Shown piece by piece: positions 17,992 to 25,133 of a DNA stretch of 35,657 bases. The notes beneath the pieces were generated by a model. It was not told the origin of the DNA. It was given only the letters and a program-made list of their open reading frames with translations, and did not search any database. Each line of letters begins with the position of its first letter. Within the stretch, counting starts at the first letter, position 1. Position numbers and translations under genes: made by a program. Source of the DNA: Caulobacteraceae bacterium (GTDB lineage: Bacteria > Pseudomonadota > Alphaproteobacteria > Caulobacterales > Caulobacteraceae); the NCBI GenBank assembly GCA_025359665.1, contig JANYFU010000410.1:1-35657 (forward strand), read 5' to 3'.

Positions 17992-18255
17992 TTACAGCTG
18001 AGAGTTCAGAGCGTCTGCTGCCTCTGGATTGGTCCAGCCCGCGGCGCGTCGCCATTTTTCCGCGGCTTCGGCCGCTTCAAGCAAGGCGGTCGCGCGTTGC
18101 TCACAGATGCAAGGGAATCGCTTGCCGTCTGACGATGACCAGCACCGCGCCTCGGAATGGTAGAAATTCGCCAGCTCGCGAGCCGCGACCAGGGTTAATG
18201 GCCCGTGATCGGCTAAAACCGTTCCGGCAATATGCCGAAAGGGCGCGCCGATCAT
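17992..18255 (-). CDS. Small hypothetical protein, second gene of a two-gene operon
   Basis: 87-residue protein not recognised. It is mostly helical by composition, with a central cysteine-containing stretch (ARCWSSSDGKRFPCICEQ, about residues 36-53) that could bind metal. It has no signal peptide or membrane span. Its ATG overlaps the stop of the upstream small gene (ATGA), which supports both being real. Control would come from the palindrome-bearing promoter at about 18606-18663. Confidence 0.7.
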   Translation of the reverse strand: MIGAPFRHIAGTVLADHGPLTLVAARELANFYHSEARCWSSSDGKRFPCICEQRATALLEAAEAAEKWRRAAGWTNPEAADALNSQL

Positions 18256-18581
18256 GAGCGTGACAGGGCTATATCCAAGGCGCCCCCCAGCACGGACGAG
18301 GCCGTTGGCGTAAGCGCCTCCTCCATAATGCTTTCAACTATCAGCCGGCTCGCTCGACAGGGCGCGAAGGGTTCCTGGATCGCAACGTCCATTGATCGGA
18401 ACAAGCTAGCCCAGGCGACAAGATCGTCCGCCAACCGTTCGGCTAGGACTCTCAGGAACCCAATGTCGCGATCCGCCAGCATTGCCCCGGTTTCGAACCT
18501 TAGGGTGCAGTCTTCGCGGAAATCGAGGATCGAGGCGTCGAGAGCCGCCAATAGCACCCTCGGCTCGTCGGAACTTTGCAT
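18252..18581 (-). CDS. Small hypothetical protein, first gene of a palindrome-controlled operon
   Basis: 109-residue acidic helical protein, not recognised. The start chosen is the ATG at 18581 (MQSSDEPRVLLAALD), which has AGAGG about ten bases upstream. The frame is open further upstream, but that part would translate the AT-rich palindromic promoter and is surely not coding. The ATGA overlap with the 87-residue gene marks an operon. The control region is unlike anything else in the window except that of the XRE/GcrA-like pair. Confidence 0.7.
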   Translation of the reverse strand: MQSSDEPRVLLAALDASILDFREDCTLRFETGAMLADRDIGFLRVLAERLADDLVAWASLFRSMDVAIQEPFAPCRASRLIVESIMEEALTPTASSVLGGALDIALSRS

Positions 18582-18605
18582 ATCGGAGCCTCTTTTGGGC
18601 GGGAG

Positions 18606-18634
18606 CAATAATATTGCATAATGCGATATTATTG
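18606..18634. promoter_or_regulatory. Palindromic operator 1
   Basis: 29-bp palindrome centred on 18620. The arms CAATAATAT / ATATTATTG are exact and the core GCATAATGC is exact, with a single mismatched pair (18615/18625) between. It lies across the -10 and spacer of the predicted promoter. It shares TTGCATAATGC with operator 2 and with the 20053-20063 site. Confidence 0.85.
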
Positions 18635-18638
18635 TCAA
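18610..18638 (-). promoter_or_regulatory. Sigma70-type promoter for the small two-gene operon
   Basis: On the minus strand a perfect -35 TTGACA (18633-18638) is followed after 17 bp by AATATT (18610-18615; four of six consensus positions). It lies about 29 bp upstream of the start codon at 18581 and almost coincides with operator 1, so a bound repressor would exclude RNA polymerase. Confidence 0.65.
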
Positions 18639-18646
18639 TCGCGGAA

Positions 18647-18663
18647 AATTGCATAATGCAATT
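18647..18663. promoter_or_regulatory. Palindromic operator 2
   Basis: Perfect 17-bp palindrome AATTGCAT-A-ATGCAATT centred on 18655, 35 bp from the centre of operator 1 and just upstream of the -35 box. Same core as operator 1. Confidence 0.85.
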
Positions 18664-18689
18664 ATTTTGTTGTTTGCTTCCTGAACCAT

Positions 18690-19513
18690 CTTGCGAAAGG
18701 GCCGCCCCGGTTAGATTCGCGGAATAGAAAATCGAGACGCTGCGAATGCGGCGCTTGAAAAGGGGCGGTGCTTCGGTCCTTCGGGAGACCGATTGGTCCT
18801 GTCTCAGGAGCCTCCATCGGCCGCGTGGCGCCGCTCGTCGAAATGGACGGGCTTTAGCTGGACGGCGCGACCACACACACTCTGGACTTGGCGCTTGAGC
18901 GGTTCTCAGGAGAGGCGCGATGTCGATGGTAGGTCGATCGTAGGGGAGGGGGCTCGTCTGCCGGGGCTTCTGGCTCTCCGGCCAGCGCCTCGGGGCTCAT
19001 CGTCGAATCCGAAGCCCTAGCCTCATCTGTCGCGGCAATCATGAGCCGCTGGACGATATTCCGCCTGGGGCGGGGGCGGCCGACTCAGGGGCGAACATAG
19101 GGCCTAGAGGTGCGCCCCATGGCTGGAGCGCTGCGCACGGCAAGGCCAGTCCGACTTGATGACCGGCTTGCTTTGGGCGGTATGACAGTCGTCGGCTGTG
19201 GAAAGTCGCCAGGATCCCGCCGAATTCGCGTTTGCGATTTCAACATTCACGCGTTGAGAGGTGGTCGGGGTCCCCGACGCGATCGCTGTAGCGGCGGCCA
19301 TTTGCACGCCGCGCCGCTGGTTGGCCTTCTGGCTCGCTAGAACGGGAGCCCCCTATTGGTGGGCGTGTTTGGCCGGCCTATTGCGTTCGGGCTGGCGCCC
19401 CTCGCCGTTGGGTCGCTAGCGGAGCCGTTCTGATGGTGGGCCTTGGCGGCCAGCACTGAACTTAGACTCGGCTTGTCGGCCACCATATGGCGACGACCGC
19501 CGATTTCGGTGAG
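18690..19513. other. 0.8-kb stretch without a convincing gene
   Basis: Only short open frames of 60-76 codons occur here, on both strands. They have no recognisable domain, no good ribosome site and no operon overlap. The segment is GC-rich but lacks the clear codon periodicity of its neighbours. It could be a decayed gene or a non-coding RNA locus. I see no terminal repeats, tRNA or transposase remnant. Confidence 0.5.
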
Positions 19514-19915
19514 CTAAACCCCTTTTGGACCTTTGCGGCCGCGGGTGGCGTCGGATTTCTTGGGCTCGTCTGGCGGCGATGGTGTCTTCGGGCTCGTTGG
19601 TAGCGGCCGAACGTTATTACCGAAGGTTTTCAGGACCTCGCGAGCCAGGTCTCGCTTGTCCTCGGGCACGGTGGCCCAGATATCGAGAATGTCGCTCGAA
19701 GCCTCATTCGGGTTGACATCCAGCAGGTGGCCAGGCGTCGTGCCCAAAACCGGCGCTAGCCGCCGCAGCCACTTGTCGGACAGCCCTCGCTGTCCCGACT
19801 CAAGTAAGCTGATTACCGCGCCAGTTGTGTCGACGGCCTCGGCTAAATGACCTTGAGTCATGCGACGATATTCGCGCCAAGCGCGAAGAAAATTCTTCTC
19901 GGGTACTCTGGCCAT
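19514..19915 (-). CDS. XRE/Cro-family transcriptional regulator
   Basis: 133-residue protein. An N-terminal helix-turn-helix covers about residues 9-65 (FLRAWREYRRMTQGHLAEAVDTTGAVISLLESGQRGLSDKWLRRLAPVLGTTPGHLLDV). A short helical middle part follows (about 74-97). The C-terminal tail is Lys/Pro-rich, charged and probably disordered (about 103-133). The ATG has GGAAGG about ten bases upstream. It is divergent from the GcrA-like/DUF6456-like pair and is the natural candidate to bind the TTGCATAATGC sites nearby. It resembles phage-type or RogA-type repressors in size and layout; identity with either is not established. Confidence 0.88.
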   Translation of the reverse strand: MARVPEKNFLRAWREYRRMTQGHLAEAVDTTGAVISLLESGQRGLSDKWLRRLAPVLGTTPGHLLDVNPNEASSDILDIWATVPEDKRDLAREVLKTFGNNVRPLPTSPKTPSPPDEPKKSDATRGRKGPKGV

Positions 19916-20140
19916 CGGGTTTACCTTCCGCGCTGTAAATTGATCAAAGCTGACGATAGATGGCCAATGGAACGGCTATGCGCTCTCCAAATCAAGCGGA
20001 GGCGTTCTTGTCGTTGAGTTGGCGGCTATCGATCTGAGGCTCGAAACATAACGCATTATGCAAATATTTGGCGCGCGACGCATCACGCAATTTGCAATTT
20101 TTTCACTTTACAAATCAATTGCAATACGCAAATATTGGGA
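19916..20140. promoter_or_regulatory. Divergent control region between the XRE gene and the GcrA-like gene
   Basis: The right part (about 20041-20140) is strikingly AT-rich and repetitive. GCATTATGC at 20053-20061 is the reverse complement of the operator core and is followed by AAATATTTGG. GCATCACGC at 20080-20088 is a degenerate relative. The segment CGCAAATATTGG at 20127-20138 nearly repeats TGCAAATATTTGG at 20059-20071. A possible promoter for the rightward genes is TTTACA (20107-20112) with AATATT (20131-20136) at 18-bp spacing. Confidence 0.6.
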
Positions 20141-20389
20141 ATGACAAATCCACCATCCCTCTCCACCCTATCCATAATTCCCTTGGCCGCCCGGCACTGG
20201 CTGACTCGTGTCGATGGTGAGTGCGCCTTTCCGGTGGGTGGCGAGGGAAAGGCGACGATCTCCTGTTGCAACCCTTCTGGAGAGGCTCGCTACTGCGGGG
20301 CTCATGTTGATGTGATGCGAGGTCCAAGGGTCACGTCGGCCGCGCAGTTTGAGAAAAATATGATGCGTTTTCTGGAGCAAAGGCCATGA
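20141..20389 (+). CDS. Mini-protein with a GcrA-type C-terminal cysteine motif
   Basis: 82-residue protein. Residues 28-55 have the pattern C-x-F-P-V-G, then CC (42-43), then Y-C-x-x-H (51-55). This aligns almost position for position with the C-terminal domain of the cell-cycle regulator GcrA (CxWPIGDP...FCG...PYCxxH), which contacts sigma70-RNA polymerase. The DNA-binding N-terminal domain of GcrA is absent. The start is taken at ATG 20141; a TTG lies 6 bases earlier. No clear ribosome site precedes it, and the predicted -10 lies only 5 bp upstream, so translation may be leaderless. The stop overlaps the next ATG (ATGA), supporting a real coupled gene. Confidence 0.7.
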   Translation: MTNPPSLSTLSIIPLAARHWLTRVDGECAFPVGGEGKATISCCNPSGEARYCGAHVDVMRGPRVTSAAQFEKNMMRFLEQRP

Positions 20390-20982
20390 CCCGCAAACAC
20401 AAGGCCATCCGACCTTCCGACCCAATGGAAATAGTCCGCCGGCGCGCGGCTGAGCGAGCCTCCGGGCGCGACCCCGCGAATTGGGGCTTGGATAACGAAA
20501 TGCTTCGTCTTTCCGCCAACAAGGATGTGGAGACCGCGACGGACCAATCCGGAAGGATCTTACGCGCCCGTCGCCAGGACATATTCGATCTGATGAGTGG
20601 CCGCGGCCGTCTAAGCCCGTCCGCGGTGAATGCGGTTCGTCGATTGCAAGACGACATCGCCTGCCTGCACAGGACCGCGAACGGGAGCGTGGCGTTCGCT
20701 CCAAGGGTTGATCGCTCTCCCGATACCGAAGGTTTCAGCGAATCCCGCCGCCGTGCCGGCGCGCGGATCGAACTGGTCTTGTCGCTCGCCGGCGCGGCCA
20801 ACGCCCGTCTACTCGCGGCGCTTTGCGAACCGGAGGTGGTCCTTGGCCGCGCCAGCGACTGGCGCGCCGTGGTAAAGCGGGAAACAGGCGAAGGACTGTC
20901 CGATGCTCAGGGCGCAATTCTGCGCATGGCCTGCGAGAATCTGGCTGGGGCCTATGACATGGTTGATCGCCGAAGGGCTTAG
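20386..20982 (+). CDS. DUF6456-like protein, possible transcription or antitermination factor
   Basis: 198-residue soluble protein. The segment from about residue 80 resembles the DUF6456 domain of alphaproteobacterial regulators such as the C-terminal part of GafA. It has an (A/N)xVRRLQDDIACLHRT helix, then a helical bundle RRRAGARIELVLSLAGAANARLLAALCEP, then DWRAVVKRETGEGLSDAQGAILRMACENLAGAY. The match is by pattern memory, not by search, and the diagnostic cysteine pair of the family is reduced to one Cys. It is coupled to the GcrA-like gene by ATGA and has GGAG near its start. It is convergent with the Lrp gene. Confidence is good that it is a gene, modest for the family. Confidence 0.7.
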   Translation: MTRKHKAIRPSDPMEIVRRRAAERASGRDPANWGLDNEMLRLSANKDVETATDQSGRILRARRQDIFDLMSGRGRLSPSAVNAVRRLQDDIACLHRTANGSVAFAPRVDRSPDTEGFSESRRRAGARIELVLSLAGAANARLLAALCEPEVVLGRASDWRAVVKRETGEGLSDAQGAILRMACENLAGAYDMVDRRRA

Positions 20983-20996
20983 GCCTCAATCAGCTT

Positions 20997-21422
20997 TCAG
21001 CGGTCGATCTTGGTGGACAGCACGATCGATGATGTCGTCCTTTCCACACCGTCGATTGCGCCAAGGGCGTCGATCAGAGCGTCCATGTCGTTGACGGTGG
21101 GCGTAACGGCGCGGGCGATAAGGTCGAACGGGCCACTTACTGATTGTAGCGATCGCACGGCGGACAAGCGGCGAACCGCCGATGTGACGGCGGCCGCCTG
21201 TTTGTGCGACACCGTCATCATCACATAGGCGTGGATTTGTCCGCGCTCGTGGGCATCGGACAAGCGCACGGTATATCCGGCGATCACGCCCTGGCGCTCC
21301 AGCCGTTCAAGGCGGCTCTGCACGGTGGTGCGCGACAGGCCCAGGGTCCGCGCCAGCGCTGCCGTCGGAGCGCGAGCGTCTTCGCGCAGAGCGTCTATAA
21401 GGCGAAGGTCTATGTCGTCCAT
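20997..21422 (-). CDS. Lrp/AsnC-family transcriptional regulator
   Basis: 141-residue amino-acid-responsive regulator. The helix-turn-helix is at about 1-50 (MDDIDLRLIDALREDARAPTAALARTLGLSRTTVQSRLERLERQGVI). The RAM ligand-binding domain is at about 65-141 (IHAYVMMTVSHKQAAAVTSAVRRLSAVRSLQSVSGPFDLIARAVTP). It is divergent from the lysine-catabolic pair and probably activates it in response to lysine or an intermediate, as Lrp-type regulators do; that link is inferred from position. Confidence 0.92.
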   Translation of the reverse strand: MDDIDLRLIDALREDARAPTAALARTLGLSRTTVQSRLERLERQGVIAGYTVRLSDAHERGQIHAYVMMTVSHKQAAAVTSAVRRLSAVRSLQSVSGPFDLIARAVTPTVNDMDALIDALGAIDGVERTTSSIVLSTKIDR

Positions 21423-21436
21423 ATGTTTAAATGACT

Positions 21437-21449
21437 CGGCAATTTGCCG
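21437..21449. promoter_or_regulatory. Palindrome in the divergent Lrp control region
   Basis: CGGCAATTTGCCG is a perfect 13-bp palindrome centred on 21443, 15 bp upstream of the lrp-type ATG and about 93 bp upstream of the dehydrogenase ATG. Length suits an Lrp/AsnC dimer site. Confidence 0.55.
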
Positions 21450-21541
21450 TAATTAGATCGGCGTTTCGTCGGTCTTGCAATGGAAAACGACGGAGCCTGG
21501 TGTCATCCTGAGTCGTCGCCAAACATGCGGGAGCTCAATTT

Positions 21542-22666
21542 ATGAAACACGTCGTCGTCATCGGCGCGGGCCACATCGGTTCGACCATAGCCAGCCTGCT
21601 AAGCGAAACCGGTGATTACCGGATCACCGTGGCCGATCAGTCCGCCGAACAGCTAGCGGCTCTAGGCGATCAAGCCCGCGTGGATCACGCTGTCCTGGAC
21701 GTCACGGATGGCCCGGCCCTTCGCGCTCTTTTGTCCGGCAAGTTCGCCGTGCTGAGCGCTGCGCCTTACCATTTGACTTTTCACGTGGCGGAGGCCGCCA
21801 AGGTGGCGGGCGCCCACTATCTGGACCTGACCGAGGACGTCGCCTCCACGCGCAAGGTCAAAGCCTTGGCCGCCGACGCCACCACGGCCTTCATTCCCCA
21901 ATGCGGCCTGGCGCCAGGGTTCATCTCCATCGTGGCGGCCGATTTGGCCCAGCACTTTGACACATTGCATGATGTGCGGCTGCGGGTCGGCGCCCTGCCG
22001 AAATATCCGTCCAATGCCCTGAATTATAACCTGACCTGGTCCACCGACGGCGTGATCAATGAGTATTGCGAACCTTGCGAGGCCATCGTCGATGGCCTGC
22101 CGCGCCAGACCCGGGCGCTGGAAGAGCTGGAAGCCTTTTCCCTGGATGGAGTCACATATGAAGCCTTCAACACGTCGGGGGGCCTGGGCACGCTTTGTGA
22201 GACTCTGGAGGGAAAGGTGCGTAACCTGAATTACCGTACTATCCGCTATCCAGGGCACGCCGCGATCATGAAGGCTCTGCTCAACGACCTTCGGCTACGT
22301 GACCGTCGCGACCTGCTGAAAGATATTCTGGAAAACTCCGTCCCGGCCACATTGCAGGACGTGGTGATCGTGTTCGTGACCGTCTCGGGCCTGAAGGGCG
22401 GTCACCTGGTCCAGGAAACCTACGCCAACAAGATCTACGCCCGCGAAATGGGTGGCCGAGTGGTCAGCGCCATTCAAATCACGACCGCCTCGGCGATCTG
22501 CGCGGTATTAGATATGCTCGCCGACGGCGCTCTGCGCGCGGTTGGCTTTGTTCGCCAAGAGGAAATCACCCTGAACGACTTTATCGCCAACCGTTTCGGC
22601 GCGGCCTATACGATGGCCGAAACCGGCGCGCCGGCGCGGATGTCCGTGGTGGGAGCGGTCGCATGA
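21542..22666 (+). CDS. Saccharopine dehydrogenase-family protein, probable lysine 6-dehydrogenase
   Basis: 374-residue NAD(P)-dependent enzyme. The Rossmann motif GAGHIG is at 8-13, in MKHVVVIGAGHIGSTIASLL. The saccharopine-dehydrogenase-type middle is HYLDLTEDVASTRKVKALA then QCGLAPGFISIVAADLA. A C-terminal dimer/substrate domain ends with FIANRFGAAYTM. Length fits lysine 6-dehydrogenase, which turns L-lysine into 2-aminoadipate 6-semialdehyde and ammonia. The downstream overlapping gene encodes an enzyme that oxidises exactly this semialdehyde. No lysine-ketoglutarate reductase is nearby, which favours the direct dehydrogenase over saccharopine cleavage. The gene overlaps the next by ATGA. 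Confidence 0.85.
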   Translation: MKHVVVIGAGHIGSTIASLLSETGDYRITVADQSAEQLAALGDQARVDHAVLDVTDGPALRALLSGKFAVLSAAPYHLTFHVAEAAKVAGAHYLDLTEDVASTRKVKALAADATTAFIPQCGLAPGFISIVAADLAQHFDTLHDVRLRVGALPKYPSNALNYNLTWSTDGVINEYCEPCEAIVDGLPRQTRALEELEAFSLDGVTYEAFNTSGGLGTLCETLEGKVRNLNYRTIRYPGHAAIMKALLNDLRLRDRRDLLKDILENSVPATLQDVVIVFVTVSGLKGGHLVQETYANKIYAREMGGRVVSAIQITTASAICAVLDMLADGALRAVGFVRQEEITLNDFIANRFGAAYTMAETGAPARMSVVGAVA

Positions 22667-24180
22667 GCGGCGGGGCTCGCCTTAGCGATGAGACCGCCGC
22701 CTTGCTGGGGCGTATGGGCGTCGAAAGCGCGGCGTTCAGCCATGGCGACCGGCCCGTGGCCTCGCCGATTACCAGCGAAATCGTCGCCACGGTGCATGAC
22801 GCCGGCGAGGCGGACTGCGTCCGCGCCATCGAGGCGGCCCATCAGGCGTTCCTGACCTGGCGGGCGGTTCCGGCCCCGCGGCGAGGCGAACTCGTAAGAT
22901 TGCTCGGCGAGGAGTTGCGGGCGGCCAAGAGCGATCTAGGCCTGCTGGTGACGATCGAAGCGGGCAAGACACTTTCCGAAGGCCTCGGCGAGGTTCAGGA
23001 AATGATCGACATCTGCGACTATGCGGTAGGCTTGTCGCGGCAGCTGTTCGGCCTGACCATCGCCACGGAGCGGCCGGATCATCGGATGATGGAAACCTGG
23101 CATCCGCTGGGCGTGGTTGGCGTGATTTCAGCGTTCAATTTCCCGGTCGCGGTCTGGTCCTGGAACGCGGCCCTGGCCCTGGTTTGCGGCGATGCGGTCG
23201 TCTGGAAGCCTTCGGAGAAGACGCCTCTGACCGCATTGGCGGTGCAGGCGTTGTTCGAACGGGCCGCGCGGAGGTTCGGTGACATTCCGACGGGTCTTTC
23301 CAAGGTGCTGATCGGCGGTCGTGAGGTCGGCGAGGCTCTCGTGGCCAACCCGCTCGTCCGGCTGGTCTCGGCCACTGGCTCCACCGCCATGGGCCGGGTC
23401 GTCGCGCCTGTTCTGGCCGCCCGGTTCGCCCGGGCTCTGCTGGAGTTGGGCGGCAACAACGCCGCTATCGTCTGCCCATCCGCCGATCTGGATCTTACCC
23501 TGCGGGGCGCGGCTTTCTCGGCCATGGGCACGGCCGGCCAACGCTGCACCACCCTGCGTCGATTGTTCGTGCACGACAGTATCTATGATGCGCTTTTACC
23601 CCGTCTGAAGGCCGCCTACGCCTCCGTGCGTATTGGCGATCCTCGCGAGGCCGACACACTGATCGGGCCGCTGATCGACGCGGCCTCTCACGCGGCGATG
23701 GACCGAGCCTTGACCGACGCCACGGCCCAAGGGGGCAGGGTGCATGGCGGCGAGCGGGTCGCCGGGCCGGGGGAGGGAATCTATTTGCGCCCTGCCCTTG
23801 TTGAGATGCCCGGCCAGACCGCCGTGGTGCTGCGCGAGACTTTCGCGCCAATACTATATGTGTTGCGCTTCTCCAGCCTTGATGAAGCGATAGCTCTGAA
23901 CAATGACGCGCCTCAGGGCTTGTCATCGTCGATCTTCACCAACGACGTGCGTGAAGCCGAGCGTTTCTGTTCGGCGGTGGGTTCGGACTGCGGCATCGCC
24001 AACGTCAATATCGGCCCCTCGGGCGCCGAGATCGGCGGAGCTTTCGGCGGCGAGAAGGAAACCGGTGGGGGCCGCGAGGCCGGTTCGGATTCCTGGAGGG
24101 CCTATATGCGCCGGGCGACCAATACGGTGAACTACGGATCCTCACTGCCTCTGGCCCAGGGCGTGAGGTTCGAAATCTGA
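22663..24180 (+). CDS. Antiquitin-type (ALDH7) aldehyde dehydrogenase, 2-aminoadipate semialdehyde dehydrogenase
   Basis: 505-residue NAD-dependent aldehyde dehydrogenase. ALDH7 hallmarks are GVVGVISAFNFPVAVWSWNAALALVCGDAVVWKPSEKTPLTALA, Glu261 in LELGGNNAAIV and the nucleophile Cys295 in GTAGQRCTTLRRLFVH. The C-terminal stretch CGIANVNIGPSGAEIGGAFGGEKETGGGREAGSDSWRAYMRR is typical of antiquitin. It oxidises 2-aminoadipate 6-semialdehyde (in equilibrium with piperideine-6-carboxylate) to 2-aminoadipate. It is translationally coupled to the lysine-dehydrogenase-like gene, giving a two-step lysine catabolic operon. Confidence 0.92.
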   Translation: MSGGARLSDETAALLGRMGVESAAFSHGDRPVASPITSEIVATVHDAGEADCVRAIEAAHQAFLTWRAVPAPRRGELVRLLGEELRAAKSDLGLLVTIEAGKTLSEGLGEVQEMIDICDYAVGLSRQLFGLTIATERPDHRMMETWHPLGVVGVISAFNFPVAVWSWNAALALVCGDAVVWKPSEKTPLTALAVQALFERAARRFGDIPTGLSKVLIGGREVGEALVANPLVRLVSATGSTAMGRVVAPVLAARFARALLELGGNNAAIVCPSADLDLTLRGAAFSAMGTAGQRCTTLRRLFVHDSIYDALLPRLKAAYASVRIGDPREADTLIGPLIDAASHAAMDRALTDATAQGGRVHGGERVAGPGEGIYLRPALVEMPGQTAVVLRETFAPILYVLRFSSLDEAIALNNDAPQGLSSSIFTNDVREAERFCSAVGSDCGIANVNIGPSGAEIGGAFGGEKETGGGREAGSDSWRAYMRRATNTVNYGSSLPLAQGVRFEI

Positions 24181-24269
24181 GGCGTTGCTCGATTGGATGG
24201 TCTTTTGACCGTCACCACGTTAGCCTTCGTCTCGGATGGCCCCTAGAGGCTCGCGAGAGAGGAAACCCT

Positions 24270-25118
24270 ATGAAAGACTTGGCTGGCAAAGTCGCCTTCG
24301 TGACCGGGGCTGCTTCGGGCATTGGCCTTGGCGTCGCCACGGCCTTGGCTCAGGCGGGGGTTAAGGTGATGCTCTGCGATATCGAGCAGGCGGCGCTGGC
24401 CAAAGCGGTCGAGGGGTTGAAACTGACCAATGCCGACGTTGATGGCGTGCTGGCCGATGTTTCGTTGAAGTCCGAACTCCAGGCCGCGGCGGCCGCGGTG
24501 ATCGCTCGCTATGGCAAGGTTCATATCGTGGTGAACAATGCGGGAGTTACGGGTGGCGGTGGCTATGGGGCCTGGACCGACGCGTCCTGGAACTGGACCA
24601 TCGGGGTCAATCTCATGGCGGTGATCTGGGGCGTGGAAATCTTCGGTCCATTGATGGAAAGCCATGGCGAGGGTGGACAGTTCGTCAACACGGCCTCGAT
24701 CGCCGGCATGATCTCCGGTAACGGCGGTCCTTACAATGTGACCAAATACGGTGTGGTCGCCCTGTCCGAAGGGCTGCGTAACGAGCTTGGACCCAGGGGA
24801 ATCAGGGTCTCCGTCCTGTGTCCCGGATTCATCCGCACCCAGATTATCGACTCGACCCGTAACCTTCCCGACCGGTTCGCGGGCGTCACCGACGCCAGTC
24901 CGGCCGCGGGCCCGGCCCCGGAGGCGTTGAAGATGATCCGCGACCGGATCGCGGGCGGTATCGACCCGCTCTATGTCGGCGAACTGGTGCGCGAGGGCGT
25001 TGAGAACGACTGGCCCTATATCTTTACCGACAATGAGTTCGAGCCGTTCATCGAGGCCCGGTTCGCGCGGATCAAGGAAGGCTTCGACCAGGTCCGCGGG
25101 CGCGAACCGCGACGGTAG
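24270..25118 (+). CDS. Short-chain dehydrogenase/reductase
   Basis: 282-residue classical SDR. Cofactor motif TGAASGIG is at 12-19, NNAG at 89-92, and the catalytic residues are Ser143 (NTASIAG), Tyr155 and Lys159 (YNVTK). An acidic residue (CDIE, about 37) at the end of strand two favours NAD(H). A C-terminal extension of about 30 residues beyond the core is present. It follows the lysine pair by 89 bp on the same strand, but no functional link is shown; the substrate is unknown. It is convergent with the PH-domain gene, 15 bp apart. Confidence 0.9.
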   Translation: MKDLAGKVAFVTGAASGIGLGVATALAQAGVKVMLCDIEQAALAKAVEGLKLTNADVDGVLADVSLKSELQAAAAAVIARYGKVHIVVNNAGVTGGGGYGAWTDASWNWTIGVNLMAVIWGVEIFGPLMESHGEGGQFVNTASIAGMISGNGGPYNVTKYGVVALSEGLRNELGPRGIRVSVLCPGFIRTQIIDSTRNLPDRFAGVTDASPAAGPAPEALKMIRDRIAGGIDPLYVGELVREGVENDWPYIFTDNEFEPFIEARFARIKEGFDQVRGREPRR

Positions 25119-25133
25119 ATTTTCCGTGGCGGA

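Noticed and set aside
18582-18689. N-terminal extension of the 109-residue protein
   Set aside because: It would translate the palindromic promoter region; the inner ATG at 18581 has a ribosome site.
19110-19340. 76-codon plus-strand frame in the gene-poor gap
   Set aside because: No ribosome site, no domain, and an equally long minus-strand frame overlaps it; not enough support to call a gene.
20168-20704. 178-codon minus-strand frame over the GcrA-like/DUF6456-like genes
   Set aside because: Arg-rich shadow without motifs; the plus-strand frames have recognisable domains and an ATGA overlap.
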